A DNA stretch of 64,000 nt from Shinella zoogloeoides (lineage in GTDB: Bacteria; Pseudomonadota; Alphaproteobacteria; Rhizobiales; Rhizobiaceae), in contig NZ_CP093528.1 in assembly GCF_022682305.1 (NCBI RefSeq), forward strand, positions 1,067,501 through 1,131,500, read 5' to 3'. This document shows, piece by piece, positions 40,363 to 50,088 of this stretch (positions are counted from its first letter, which is position 1; each line of letters begins with the position of its first letter). The notes beneath the pieces were generated by a model, which saw only the letters and a list, made by a program, of their open reading frames with translations, was not told the DNA's origin and did not search any database. A program made the position numbers and the translations under genes.

Positions 40363-40592
40363 GCCGAAGGCCCCGTTTTCCCCTGTGCCGGTGAGGATAG
40401 GCGGCAAGACTTTATGAAGAGTTACAACCGGTAAGCTCGTTTTCGCCTCTGCTCAACCCTGATACAGCCATGTTCCGCAGCATGACGCGCGAGAGTATAT
40501 TGTGGACGCGGCTGCTTGCGGCCGCAGCGGCGGTTGGCCTGCCGCTTCGCGCTCACTATGGTCGCCGACCTTGCCATCGACAGGAGTTCCCC

Positions 40593-42902
40593 ATGGCCCC
40601 GACGCCGCTCAAGATCGCCAACCTGATCGCCGCCGAGATCAAGGCCACCTCCGCGCAGGTTTCCGCCGCCGTGGGGCTGATCGACGAGGGGGCGACCGTG
40701 CCCTTCATCGCGCGCTACCGCAAGGAAGTGACGGGCGGCCTTGACGACACGCAGCTTCGCACGCTTTCCGAGCGGCTGACCTATCTGCGCGAACTGGAAG
40801 CCCGCCGCGCCTCCATCCTCGATTCCATCGCAGGGCAGGGCAAGCTGACGGACGAACTGGCTGCCAAGATCGCCGGCGTTTCCACCAAGGCCGAGCTTGA
40901 GGACATCTACCTGCCCTACAAGCCCAAGCGCCGCACCAAGGCCGAGATCGCCCGCGAGCGCGGCCTCGGCCCGCTCGCCGACGCTATCCTCGCGGATCGC
41001 GCGCAGGTTCCCGCGCAACTGGCGGAAAAATTCCTGTCGGCCGAGGTGGTGGACGTGAAGGCCGCGCTGGAAGGCGCGCGCGACATCGTCGCCGAGCAGA
41101 TCACGGAAAATGCCGACCTCCTGAAGCGCCTGCGCGACTACATGAAGGACAACGCCGTCCTGCGCTCCCGCGTGGTGGAGGGCAAGCAGGAGGCCGGCGC
41201 CAAGTTCTCCGACTATTTCGATCACACCGAGCGCTGGGCGAACGTTCCCGGCCATCGCGCGCTCGCGATGCTTCGCGGCTGGAACGAGGAGTTCCTGTCG
41301 GTCGATATCGTCGTCGACCAGGAGAACACCGAGCCGGTCAAGCCCGTCGAGCGCATCATTGCCTCCTTCCATGCCGTCGGCACGAAGCCGGGCGACAAGT
41401 GGCTGGCCGAAGTGATCGGCTGGACCTGGCGCGTGAAGCTTTCCATGTCGCTGTCGCTCGACCTGATGCGCGAGATGCGCGAACGCTCGGAAGAGGAGGC
41501 GATCCGCGTCTTCGCCCGCAATCTCAAGGATTTGCTGCTCGCCGCGCCCGCCGGCACGCGCGCCACGATGGGTCTCGATCCGGGTATCCGCACCGGCGTC
41601 AAGGTGGCCGTGGTCGACAATACCGGCAAGGTCGTCGAGACGACGACGGTCTATCCCTTCCCGCCGAAGAACGATGTGCGCGGGACGCAGGCCGAGCTTG
41701 CGAGCCTCGTCCGAAAGCACAGGGTCGAGCTGATCGCCATTGGCAACGGCACGGGCAGCCGCGAGACGGAAAAGCTGGTCGCCGACATGCTCGCCCAGCT
41801 TCCCGCGCCCAAGCCCACCAAGGTCATCGTTTCGGAAGCAGGAGCTTCGGTCTATTCCGCCTCGGAAACGGCCGCCGCCGAATTCCCCAACCTCGACGTA
41901 TCGCTACGCGGGGCCGTCTCCATCGCCCGCCGCCTGCAGGACCCGCTGGCCGAACTCGTGAAGATCGAGCCGAAGTCGATCGGCGTCGGCCAGTACCAGC
42001 ATGACGTCGACCAGGGCAAGCTGTCGCGCTCGCTCGATGCGGTGGTGGAAGATGCGGTGAACGCCGTCGGCGTCGATCTCAACACGGCTTCCGCGCCGCT
42101 GCTCGCCCGTGTCTCCGGCCTCGGCAAGTCCTCGGCGGAGGCCATCGTCGCGCACCGCGATGCGAACGGCCCGTTCGAGAGCCGCAAGGAACTGATGAAG
42201 GTTTCCCGCCTCGGTGCGCGCACCTTCGAGCAATGCGCCGGGTTCCTGCGCATTCCGAACGGCAAGGAACCGCTCGACGCCTCCTCTGTGCATCCGGAAG
42301 CCTATGGCGTTGCCAAGAAGATCGTCGCCGCCTGCGGGCGGGACGTGCGTGCCCTGATGGGCGACAGCGCGGCGCTGAAGAAGCTCGACCCGAAGGTCTT
42401 CGTGGACGAGCGCTTCGGCCTGCCGACCGTGAAGGACATCCTTGCCGAACTCGAAAAGCCCGGCCGCGACCCGCGCCCGGAATTCAGGACGGCGACCTTC
42501 GCCGACGGCGTCGACGACATCAAGGACCTCAAGGTCGGCATGATGCTGGAGGGGACGGTGACGAATGTTGCCGCCTTCGGCGCCTTCGTCGATATCGGCG
42601 TGCATCAGGATGGTCTCGTGCACGTCTCCCAGCTTGCCGACCGCTTCATCAAGGACCCGCACGAGGTGGTGAAGGCCGGCGACGTGGTGAAGGTGCGCGT
42701 GACGGAGGTGGACGTGCCCCGCAAGCGCATCGGCCTGACCATGCGCAAGGACGGCGGCGCGCTGGTCGCCCGCGACAACGCCGCGCGTAACGACAGGAAC
42801 GCGCAGATGAAGCCGAAATTCGCCCAGGCAGCGCCCAAGCCGCAGGCACCCTCGCAGGGCGCTTTCGGTGCCGCGCTGGCGGAAGCGATGAAGCGGAAAT
42901 AA
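40593..42902 (+). CDS. tex: Tex-family RNA-binding transcription accessory protein
   Basis: A 769-aa Tex protein: N-terminal helical region ([20 protein letters not shown]), YqgF/RuvC-like domain ([16 protein letters not shown]), helix-hairpin-helix ([20 protein letters not shown]) and a C-terminal S1 domain ([35 protein letters not shown]). It binds RNA and affects transcription and stress survival in other bacteria. ATG 40593 with SD AGGAG. Confidence 0.95.
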   Translation: MAPTPLKIANLIAAEIKATSAQVSAAVGLIDEGATVPFIARYRKEVTGGLDDTQLRTLSERLTYLRELEARRASILDSIAGQGKLTDELAAKIAGVSTKAELEDIYLPYKPKRRTKAEIARERGLGPLADAILADRAQVPAQLAEKFLSAEVVDVKAALEGARDIVAEQITENADLLKRLRDYMKDNAVLRSRVVEGKQEAGAKFSDYFDHTERWANVPGHRALAMLRGWNEEFLSVDIVVDQENTEPVKPVERIIASFHAVGTKPGDKWLAEVIGWTWRVKLSMSLSLDLMREMRERSEEEAIRVFARNLKDLLLAAPAGTRATMGLDPGIRTGVKVAVVDNTGKVVETTTVYPFPPKNDVRGTQAELASLVRKHRVELIAIGNGTGSRETEKLVADMLAQLPAPKPTKVIVSEAGASVYSASETAAAEFPNLDVSLRGAVSIARRLQDPLAELVKIEPKSIGVGQYQHDVDQGKLSRSLDAVVEDAVNAVGVDLNTASAPLLARVSGLGKSSAEAIVAHRDANGPFESRKELMKVSRLGARTFEQCAGFLRIPNGKEPLDASSVHPEAYGVAKKIVAACGRDVRALMGDSAALKKLDPKVFVDERFGLPTVKDILAELEKPGRDPRPEFRTATFADGVDDIKDLKVGMMLEGTVTNVAAFGAFVDIGVHQDGLVHVSQLADRFIKDPHEVVKAGDVVKVRVTEVDVPRKRIGLTMRKDGGALVARDNAARNDRNAQMKPKFAQAAPKPQAPSQGAFGAALAEAMKRK

Positions 42903-42950
42903 GCCCTAGTTTTCCTAATGGCTGCCGGCAGAAATCGTCGTTTGTCTTGA

Positions 42951-42985
42951 CCCGCCCCGTTGCGCATAGTCGCGATGTGGGCGGG
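42951..42985 (+). other. GC-rich hairpin in the leader of the beta-lactamase gene
   Basis: CCCGCCC (42951-42957) pairs with GGGCGGG (42979-42985) around a 21-nt loop, 50 nt before the gene. There is no T-tract. It could be an operator, the 3' end of the tex transcript, or a leader structure. Confidence 0.35.
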
Positions 42986-43036
42986 CCAAGACGGGCGAGC
43001 GGCGCAAGATGCGTCCTGCCCGAAGACAGGAAATAC

Positions 43037-43933
43037 ATGATGACGATCACATTCTCACGCCGGCAGGCGATTGCCGGCGCACTCCTTGCCGTTCCCGCGG
43101 TTTCCGCGCTGGCCGGCGGCGCTGGCGCGGCAACGGGCGGTGCGCTGGAAAAGCGGCTGGCCGAACTGGAGGCGCGCCACAAGGGCCGCATCGGCGTTGC
43201 CATACATAATCTCGCGACGGGTATCCGCATCGGCCACCGGGCGGACGAGCGGTTCCTGATGTGCAGCACCTTCAAGGCACTGCTGGCGGCGCATATCCTT
43301 GCCCGTGTCGACCGCAAGGAAGAAGCGCTTGACCGGCGGATCGTCGTCAAGAAATCCGACCTTGTGGACTGGTCGCCGGTGGTGGAAACCCGTGTCGGCG
43401 GCAAGGGCATCTCCATTGCCGAGCTTTGCGAGGCGGCGATCACGCTCAGCGACAACGCCGCGGCCAATCTCCTGCTCGCTGCCTCGGGCGGGCCGAAGGC
43501 CGTGACGGCTTTCCTGCGCGGCATCGGCGACGAGGTGACGCGTCTCGACCGCACCGAACCGACGCTCAACTATCGCGAAACGCCGGACGACGAGCGCGAC
43601 ACGACCACGCCAGCCGCCATGGCGGAGACGCTGCGCAGGCTGATCATCGGCGACGTTCTCTCGTCGCGCTCGCGGGCGCAGCTTGCCGCCTGGCTGGTGA
43701 TGAACAAGACCGGCGATACGCGACTGCGCGCCGGTTTCCCGACCGACTGGCTGACCGGCGACAAGACCGGCACGAACGGCGACAAGCACGGCAACGCCAA
43801 CGATGTCGCCATCGCCTGGTCGCCGGATCGCGGCGCGGTCGTCGTCACCGCCTTCTGCGAGATCCCCGGCATTTCCGGCGACGAGCGCAATGCCGTGATC
43901 GCCGAGATCGGCCGTATCGCCGCCGAGGCGTAG
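43037..43933 (+). CDS. Class A beta-lactamase
   Basis: A 298-aa serine beta-lactamase with a twin-arginine signal (FSRRQAIAGALLAVPA), so probably exported by Tat. Catalytic motifs: CSTFK (Ser77, Lys80), SDN (138-140), EPTLN (Glu174, the deacylation Glu) and DKTGT (Lys243). All essential residues are present. A Cys precedes the active Ser as in CTX-M and KPC enzymes, but the partner Cys of the carbapenemase disulfide is not seen after KTG. No adjacent LysR-type ampR. Chromosomal context, not on the prophage. Confidence 0.94.
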   Translation: MMTITFSRRQAIAGALLAVPAVSALAGGAGAATGGALEKRLAELEARHKGRIGVAIHNLATGIRIGHRADERFLMCSTFKALLAAHILARVDRKEEALDRRIVVKKSDLVDWSPVVETRVGGKGISIAELCEAAITLSDNAAANLLLAASGGPKAVTAFLRGIGDEVTRLDRTEPTLNYRETPDDERDTTTPAAMAETLRRLIIGDVLSSRSRAQLAAWLVMNKTGDTRLRAGFPTDWLTGDKTGTNGDKHGNANDVAIAWSPDRGAVVVTAFCEIPGISGDERNAVIAEIGRIAAEA

Positions 43934-43965
43934 GACATCGCGGGGCGCTGCCGGAAGGCGGCGCC

Positions 43966-44289
43966 TCAGCCGTCCAGTTCGCCCTTGAGGGCCGAGAGCA
44001 CGCTCATCGCATGGCCGGCATACTGGCTGATCCAGCGGTCGTGGATCGCCTGGATCGGCAGGGCGTTGAGGTGGTTCCAGCGCTCGCGGCCCTCGCGGCG
44101 CGGAATGATCAGGTCCGCGTCCTCCAGCACCTTCAGGTGCTGCATGACCGTGCAGCGGTCCATCTCCGGAAATTTTTCGCACAGCGCGCCCGTCGTCAGC
44201 GGCGCGTGCTTGATTGCGTCCAGCATTTGCCGCCGCTTTCCATTGGCGAGCGCCTTGAAGACGGCGTCCTCTTTCGATTCGCTTGACAT
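43966..44289 (-). CDS. ArsR-family transcriptional regulator
   Basis: A 107-aa winged-helix regulator: VFKALANGKRRQMLDAIKHA, PLTTGALCEKFPEMDRCTVM (recognition helix) and QHLKVLEDADLIIPRREGR (wing). No metal-binding Cys pair, so probably one of the non-metal ArsR regulators paired with SRPBCC proteins. A palindrome overlaps its start codon. Divergent from the SRPBCC gene. Confidence 0.9.
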   Translation of the reverse strand: MSSESKEDAVFKALANGKRRQMLDAIKHAPLTTGALCEKFPEMDRCTVMQHLKVLEDADLIIPRREGRERWNHLNALPIQAIHDRWISQYAGHAMSVLSALKGELDG

Positions 44290-44307
44290 GTTATGTTTTT
44301 ATAACAT
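44288..44307. promoter_or_regulatory. Inverted repeat overlapping the arsR-type start, candidate operator
   Basis: ATGTTAT and ATAACAT are 7-bp perfect arms with a 6-nt spacer (44288-44307). The left arm overlaps the ArsR-type start codon and the repeat lies in the divergent promoter region, fitting autoregulation and control of the SRPBCC gene. Confidence 0.65.
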
Positions 44308-44359
44308 ATTTTGACGAAGCACAAGCGAACGCGGGCGGCTGCGCCCGAAGGAGGACGGC

Positions 44360-44848
44360 ATGACGCTGGAATTTCGCGTGAACGGGCGGATCGGCCGGCC
44401 GATTGCCGAGGTTTTCGATGCGGTGGTCAATCCGAAGAAGCTGAGCGGCTACTTCACCACCATCGGCGGAGCGAGCGCGCCGCTCGTCGAGGGCACGACG
44501 GTGACGTGGTGGGGCATGGCCCCGGTCGTCGTCGACAAGGTGGAGGAGGACGCGCTCATCGTCTTCCGCTGGGATGCCATGGTGGAGGAAGGGGAGGAGC
44601 CTTACAGGACGCGCGTCGAGATGCGCTTCAAGCCCCTCGACGACGGCGGCACGATGGTGACCATCGGCGAGACCGGCTGGCGCGAGAACGCCCGCGGCCA
44701 GAAATCCTCCTACATGAACTGCGAGGGCTGGTCGCAGATGCTCGCCTGCATGAAAGCCTATGTCGAATACGGCATCAACCTGCGCGAGGGGTATTACCCG
44801 AGCGAGATGAAGGGCGTCGTCGCTTCCGAGCAGCAGGATTTCCTGTGA
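44360..44848 (+). CDS. SRPBCC / AHSA1-like domain protein
   Basis: A 162-aa START/Bet v1-like fold protein: LEFRVNGRIGRPIAEVFDAV, VNPKKLSGYFTTIG, VEGTTVTWWG and the C-terminal helix MNCEGWSQMLACMKAYVEYG. Such proteins bind hydrophobic ligands. The divergent ArsR-SRPBCC pair is a recurring arrangement. SD AAGGAGG before ATG 44360. Confidence 0.9.
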   Translation: MTLEFRVNGRIGRPIAEVFDAVVNPKKLSGYFTTIGGASAPLVEGTTVTWWGMAPVVVDKVEEDALIVFRWDAMVEEGEEPYRTRVEMRFKPLDDGGTMVTIGETGWRENARGQKSSYMNCEGWSQMLACMKAYVEYGINLREGYYPSEMKGVVASEQQDFL

Positions 44849-44896
44849 CGGGGGAAGGCGCCGGCAGTCCGGTCTCTACGGTCCGGCGCCCCGATT

Positions 44897-45634
44897 CTAG
44901 ATGTCCGCCCTCGGCACGAAGCCGTCGCTTGCCGCCGCCACCGGCATTGCTTCCTCGGCCGGCGCCTGGTGTTGCAGCACGACGACGCGGCTTCCGCTCG
45001 GCACCCGGCCGTAGAGGTCGATGATATCCTGGTTGAAGAGGCGGATGCAGCCGCTCGATACGGCCTTGCCGATCGACCACGGCTCGGACGTGCCGTGGAT
45101 GCGGAACAGCGTGTCCTGCCCGTCCTTGTAGAGATAGAGCGCGCGCGGGCCGAGCGGGTTGGTCAGGCCCGGCTCCATGCCGTTCGCCCATTTGAGGTTC
45201 CGTTCCGGCTCGCGCTTGATCATGCTCGGGGTCGGCGTCCAGCGCGGCCACTCCGCCTTGCGGCCGATGCGGGCGACGCCCTCGAATTCCAGCCCCGACT
45301 TGCCGACGCCGATGCCGTAGCGCATCGCCATTCCTTCGCCCTGCACGAGATAGAGGAAGCGGTTCTGCGTATCGATGACGATGGTGCCGGCCGGCTCCAT
45401 GGTCTGGTAGGCCACCTGCTGGCGGAAATATTTCGGGTTCACGCCGCTGATATCGATCGCCGGCATCGGGAAGCGTTCGTCCGGACGCGGCCCGTACATC
45501 GCGACATGAACCGGATCCGGCCCCTTCTTCTTCACCGGCGCCGCCGTGGTGGCGCAGCTTGCCAGGGTCGCGGCAAGGGCGAGGAGAGCGAGGGAGCGAA
45601 GAGCCACGGAGGCGCGGACGCGGGACACACACAT
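44897..45634 (-). CDS. L,D-transpeptidase (YkuD) lipoprotein
   Basis: A 245-aa peptidoglycan cross-linking enzyme. From ATG 45634 the N-terminus is a lipoprotein signal (VALRSLALLALAATLASC, lipobox LASC). The catalytic domain has YLVQGEGMAMRYGIGVGKSG and FRIHGTSEPWSIG, then SSGCIRL with the catalytic Cys. Longer starts at 45652 and 45745 exist but put extra residues before the signal. Rhizobia rely strongly on 3-3 cross-links. Confidence 0.92.
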   Translation of the reverse strand: MCVSRVRASVALRSLALLALAATLASCATTAAPVKKKGPDPVHVAMYGPRPDERFPMPAIDISGVNPKYFRQQVAYQTMEPAGTIVIDTQNRFLYLVQGEGMAMRYGIGVGKSGLEFEGVARIGRKAEWPRWTPTPSMIKREPERNLKWANGMEPGLTNPLGPRALYLYKDGQDTLFRIHGTSEPWSIGKAVSSGCIRLFNQDIIDLYGRVPSGSRVVVLQHQAPAEEAMPVAAASDGFVPRADI

Positions 45635-45819
45635 GAAGACGGCACCTGTCATTTCTGATTTCAATCCGGCCTTTGCGGCCTTCGACCGGTTCTTCGGTGG
45701 CAAAGCGGGCAGGGGAAGGGCGAGAAGAAAGCGAAACTGTGGCAATGGCTTGGGTGTGGCCGGCAGGCAACGTGTCCCGCCGCTTGCCCCCGCCGCGCCA
45801 ACGGCGTAAGGCTTGGACC

Positions 45820-46584
45820 ATGCAATGGACTGATGAGGCCATCGTTCTGGGCGTGCGGCGCCATGGCGAGACCTCGGTGATCGCCGAGGTGATGACGCGC
45901 GGCCGCGGCCGGCATCTCGGCATGGTCAGGGGCGGGCGCTCGCGCGCCATGCAGCCGGTGCTCCAGCCGGGCAATTCCGTGGACGTGACCTGGCGGGCGC
46001 GGCTCGACGAGCATCTCGGCGAATTCCGCCTCGAGCCGCTGGAGCTTCGCGCCGGCCGCCTGATGGAGACGGCGACGGCCGTTTATGGCGTGCAGGCCAT
46101 GGCGGCGCTGCTGCGCTTCCTGCCGGAGCGCGATCCCCATCCGCATCTCTACGAGGCGCTGTCCGTCATCCTCGATCACCTGCACGAGCCGGCCGACGCC
46201 GGCGAACTCTTCATCCGCTTCGAGCTTGCCGTACTGAACGATCTCGGTTTCGGCCTCGATCTCCTCGAATGCGTGGCGACCGGCAGCCGTGAAAACCTCT
46301 GTTACGTCTCGCCCAAGTCCGGCCGTGCCGTCTCGCGTGATGCGGGTGCGCCTTTCGCGGACAGGATGCTCGCGCTTCCCGCCTTCCTGGGCGACGAGAG
46401 CCGGCACGCCGCCGATGCCGCCGCGCTTGCCGACGGTTTCCGCCTGACGGCCTTCTTCCTCAACCGGCATGTCTGCGAGCCGCGCGGGCTGGAACTGGCG
46501 AATGCCCGCGACGGCTTCGTGCAGGCGGCGCTGAAGGCGCTCGCCCTGCCGCGAAACGATCAACCCAGAAAGGCCCATGCATGA
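45820..46584 (+). CDS. recO: DNA repair protein RecO
   Basis: A 254-aa recombination mediator of the RecFOR pathway. OB-fold N-terminus [20 protein letters not shown], then [16 protein letters not shown] and [15 protein letters not shown], followed by the helical domain. The ATG at 45820 matches the family N-terminus. Its stop overlaps the PaaI-like gene by 4 bases. Confidence 0.95.
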   Translation: MQWTDEAIVLGVRRHGETSVIAEVMTRGRGRHLGMVRGGRSRAMQPVLQPGNSVDVTWRARLDEHLGEFRLEPLELRAGRLMETATAVYGVQAMAALLRFLPERDPHPHLYEALSVILDHLHEPADAGELFIRFELAVLNDLGFGLDLLECVATGSRENLCYVSPKSGRAVSRDAGAPFADRMLALPAFLGDESRHAADAAALADGFRLTAFFLNRHVCEPRGLELANARDGFVQAALKALALPRNDQPRKAHA

Positions 46585-47090
46585 CGGTCGAAATCTATCC
46601 CGGGCTGACGGTCGGTAGCATCGGCACGCTGCCGCTCGATGTGGTCAAGCGTGACGGCGGGCTGAAGGTGTTGCAGGCGATGCTTGCCGGCGAGCTGCCC
46701 GCGCCGTCGATGGCGAAGACCCTCGCCTTCAGCATGACCGAGGTGGAGGAAGGCCGTGTCGTCTTTGCCGGCATGCCTTCCGCCGATCACCTCAATCCGC
46801 TTGGCACAGTACATGGCGGCTGGACGGCGACGGTAATGGATTCGGCGCTCGGCTGCGCGGTCTTCTCCGTCATCAAGCCGGGCGAGGCCTATACGACCAT
46901 CGAATTCAAGCTGAACCTCGTGCGCCCGGTCCTGCCGGGCATGGGCGAGGTATTTTGCGAGGGCAGGATCGTGCATCGCGGCCGTACCATCGCGACCTCG
47001 GAGGCGTGGCTGCGCGACGGCAAGGGCAAGCTGCTCGCCCACGGCACGGAAACCTGCGCCATCTTCCCCATCGAGAACCTGACGCGCTGA
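46581..47090 (+). CDS. PaaI-family hotdog thioesterase
   Basis: A 169-aa hotdog-fold protein: [20 protein letters not shown] (active loop HGG), [19 protein letters not shown] and [20 protein letters not shown]. It likely hydrolyses an acyl-CoA. Overlaps recO by 4 bases. Confidence 0.9.
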   Translation: MTVEIYPGLTVGSIGTLPLDVVKRDGGLKVLQAMLAGELPAPSMAKTLAFSMTEVEEGRVVFAGMPSADHLNPLGTVHGGWTATVMDSALGCAVFSVIKPGEAYTTIEFKLNLVRPVLPGMGEVFCEGRIVHRGRTIATSEAWLRDGKGKLLAHGTETCAIFPIENLTR

Positions 47091-47186
47091 CGGTCGAAGA
47101 GATCGCCGGCCTGAAACGTAACCCGTTTTGGCAATAGGCAAGAACCGGGTAGTTTGCCGCCCGGACCATGCCGTTCTGGAGTCGTA

Positions 47187-50030
47187 ATGCTGGAAATCCT
47201 ATCGCTGGTCGCTATCGGCCTCGCCCTCTACACCCTCAATGCCTCGCGGGGCAGCGCGCAGAAGCTGGGCGAGGAGGTGATGCGCCTCAAGGGTGAGATC
47301 GAGGCGCTGAAAGCCGGCGGCTTCCCCGCGTCGCCGGTCCCGGTGGCCGAAGCCGCCTTGGAAACGGCCTCGCCCGCGATACAGGAAGAGACGGCGCCAT
47401 CGGAGCAGGAAGAGTTCTCCAGTCCCTGGGCCGCCGCATCGGCAGACGAGGCCGGCAAGGGCCGTTCCATCTTCGGCGGGGCACCCACTCACGCGGCGGA
47501 AGCCGCCGAGGCAGGCGAAAAGGTGGAAGAGGCCGTCATGGCGCCTGTCGTCGCGCCGGCAAGGCCGAAGGAAAGCTTCGAAAGCCGCATCGGCGCGCGC
47601 TGGGCCGTCTGGGTCGGCGGCATCGCGCTCGCGCTCGGCGGCATCTTCATGGTCAAGTATTCCATCGAGGCGGGATTGCTCAGCCCCGCCGTGCGGTTGT
47701 CGCTGGCGGCGGCCTTCGGCCTCCTGCTGATGGCGGTTGGCGAATTCGTGCGCCGCCGCACCCAGCCGCTCATTGCCAACGCCTTCCAGAACGCCATGAT
47801 CCCGGGCGTGCTGACGGCCGCCGGGTCCATCACGCTCTTCGCCGTCACCTATGTCGCCTATGCGTTCTACGGCTACCTCGGCGCACCCGCCGCCTTCGTG
47901 CTGCTTGCCATTGTCGCCTTCGCGACCATCGGCCTCTCGCTGCTGCATGGGCAGGCGCTCGCCGGTCTCGGCCTCCTCGCCTCCATGCTGACGCCGGCGC
48001 TGGTCTCGACTGACGATCCGAGCGCCTGGAGTCTCTTCGGCTTCCTTTCCGTCGCATGGCTCGCCACTTTCGCTGCCTCCCGCATCCGTGGCTGGCAGGT
48101 CGTGCCGGCGCTCGCCAATGCCGGCATGGCGTTCTGGGCGCTGCTCTATCTCGCCGGAGCCGGCAATGCCGAGGTGATGCCGGTCCTGCTCGCCATGCTC
48201 GTGCTCGCCCTCGGCCACGGCCTGATCTGGCCCGGCGGCGTGACGCAAGAGGACGGGCAGCCCGAGGTCGCTGCCCCGATCGCTCCGCTCGACCGCCTGT
48301 TCACCCCGCCGGCCGTCGCCGTGTCGCTCACCGGCGCGCTCGCCATGGCCTTCCCGGCGCTGATGCTGGCCAGCAGCGTGCCTGCGGTCGCCTCCGCCGA
48401 CTATGGCTTTGCCGTGGTCGTCATGGCGCTCGCCGTTCTCGGCGCATCGCGCGGCTGGGCGGTCTATCCGGCAATCCTCTCCGCAATCGCCGCCATCGTC
48501 GGTACCGTGCGGATGGTCGGCCTGCCGGCCGCCGGACTGATCGGCAATTTCACGAACCTCGCGCCCCCGACGCTGGACGGCAGCGGGTCGCTGTCCCTCC
48601 CGGTTCCCGTCCTCGGCTCGGTGCCCGCCAACCTGCTGCTGGCGCTCGCCGCCGCCTACGCCGCTGCCGGCCTTGCCGCCGTTCGCCTGCGCCTTGCCGG
48701 CTCCGGTCCGTTCGCCGCGATCTGGAGCCTGCTCGCGCCCGCCGTCCCCTTTGCGATTGTCGCCATCAGCTTCTTCAATCTCGGCAATCTCTCCTTCGAT
48801 CCGAAGCATGGCCTCGTCGCGGTCGTCTTCGGTCTCGTCTTCCTCGCCGCAGCGGAAGGTTTTTCACGCGCAAGGGATAGAGGCGGGGAGGGCCTTTTCA
48901 TCCCGCAATGGACGCTCGCCGCAGGCGGCTTCGCCTTCCTCGTGCTGGCGCTGCATGCCCTGACCGACGGTCTTGCCACCACGCTCGGCACCGCGCTCCT
49001 CGGCACGGCCGCCGTCTACGCCACGCGCCTTCGCCGCTGGCCGGTGCTACCCTGGCTGATGGCCGGTGCCGCTGCCGTGGTCGCCGGCCGGATCGGTTTC
49101 GAGCCGACCATCGTCGGCGCGGCGAACCTCTCCCGGACGCCGGTCTTCAACCAGCTTCTCGCCGGCTACGGCATCCCGGCCGCGCTGCTCGCGCTCTCGG
49201 CCTTCGAGCTGCGCCGCTGGCCGGGCGAGCGCATCCGCAATCTCCTTCAGGCCCTCGCCAGCCTCTTCCTGTTGCTGACCGCCGCGATCCTCGTGCGTCA
49301 CGGCATGAATGGCGGCGTGCTCGACAGTTCGACGCCGACGCTCGGTGAGCAGTCGGTCTATACGCTGCTGGTCATCGGCGCTTCGGCGATCATGATGTCG
49401 CTCGATCTCAAGGCGCCGAGCCCCGTCTTCCGCTACGGCTCGATGGTCGTCGGCGGGCTTTCGGTCCTCTCGGTGCTGAGCGCCCATTTCATCGGCCTCA
49501 ATCCCTACGTGACCGGCGAGCTGCTTGGAAAATGGCCGTTCCTCGATCTCCTGCTCATCGGTTACCTGCTGCCGGGCATCGCCTATGGCGGCCTTGCCTG
49601 GTATGCGCGTGACCGCCGGCCTCTGCCCTATGTCGTCATGCTCGCGCTGTCGGGCGTGGCGCTCGTCTTCGCCTGGGTCACACTCTCCGTGCGCCGCTAC
49701 TGGCACGGCGAGGGCATCGCGGAATGGAAGGGGTTCCTCCAGCCGGAGACCTATACCTATTCGGTCGTCTGGCTGCTGCTCGGCGTGCTGCTGCTGGCGG
49801 TCGGCTCGAAGGTCGATTCCAGGAGCATCCGCCTTGCCTCCGCCGGCCTCGTGCTGATCGCCGTCGTCAAGGTCTTCCTCGTCGACATGTCGAACCTCGA
49901 GGGTATCCTGCGCGCGCTCTCCTTCATCGGTCTCGGCGCGGTGCTCATCGGCATCGGCCTGTTCTACCAGAAGATCCTCTCGGGAAAGTCCGGGACGGAC
50001 GAAAAGGCGGAATTGAACGGACAGGCATGA
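47187..50030 (+). CDS. DUF2339 polytopic membrane protein
   Basis: A 947-aa protein: N-terminal anchor (LEILSLVAIGLALYTLN), a linker of about 100 residues rich in Glu/Ala, then ESRIGARWAVWVGGIALALG, which starts a long run of some 25 membrane helices, the DUF2339 layout. The C-terminus has VKVFLVDMSNLEGILRALSF and IGLGAVLIGIGLFYQKIL, both typical. The function of the family is unknown. Confidence 0.9.
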   Translation: MLEILSLVAIGLALYTLNASRGSAQKLGEEVMRLKGEIEALKAGGFPASPVPVAEAALETASPAIQEETAPSEQEEFSSPWAAASADEAGKGRSIFGGAPTHAAEAAEAGEKVEEAVMAPVVAPARPKESFESRIGARWAVWVGGIALALGGIFMVKYSIEAGLLSPAVRLSLAAAFGLLLMAVGEFVRRRTQPLIANAFQNAMIPGVLTAAGSITLFAVTYVAYAFYGYLGAPAAFVLLAIVAFATIGLSLLHGQALAGLGLLASMLTPALVSTDDPSAWSLFGFLSVAWLATFAASRIRGWQVVPALANAGMAFWALLYLAGAGNAEVMPVLLAMLVLALGHGLIWPGGVTQEDGQPEVAAPIAPLDRLFTPPAVAVSLTGALAMAFPALMLASSVPAVASADYGFAVVVMALAVLGASRGWAVYPAILSAIAAIVGTVRMVGLPAAGLIGNFTNLAPPTLDGSGSLSLPVPVLGSVPANLLLALAAAYAAAGLAAVRLRLAGSGPFAAIWSLLAPAVPFAIVAISFFNLGNLSFDPKHGLVAVVFGLVFLAAAEGFSRARDRGGEGLFIPQWTLAAGGFAFLVLALHALTDGLATTLGTALLGTAAVYATRLRRWPVLPWLMAGAAAVVAGRIGFEPTIVGAANLSRTPVFNQLLAGYGIPAALLALSAFELRRWPGERIRNLLQALASLFLLLTAAILVRHGMNGGVLDSSTPTLGEQSVYTLLVIGASAIMMSLDLKAPSPVFRYGSMVVGGLSVLSVLSAHFIGLNPYVTGELLGKWPFLDLLLIGYLLPGIAYGGLAWYARDRRPLPYVVMLALSGVALVFAWVTLSVRRYWHGEGIAEWKGFLQPETYTYSVVWLLLGVLLLAVGSKVDSRSIRLASAGLVLIAVVKVFLVDMSNLEGILRALSFIGLGAVLIGIGLFYQKILSGKSGTDEKAELNGQA

Positions 50031-50054
50031 CGGGCTAGGTCTCGGGCAGACAAT

Positions 50055-50086
50055 CACGGATCGACCACGGATCGACCACGGATCGC
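50055..50086. repeat. Tandem 11-bp repeat, three copies, in front of the HD gene
   Basis: CACGGATCGAC is present at 50055-50065 and 50066-50076, and as CACGGATCGC at 50077-50086, ending 2 nt before the ATG at 50089. It occupies the place where an SD would be. The period equals about one DNA helical turn. Confidence 0.75.
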
Positions 50087-50088
50087 AT

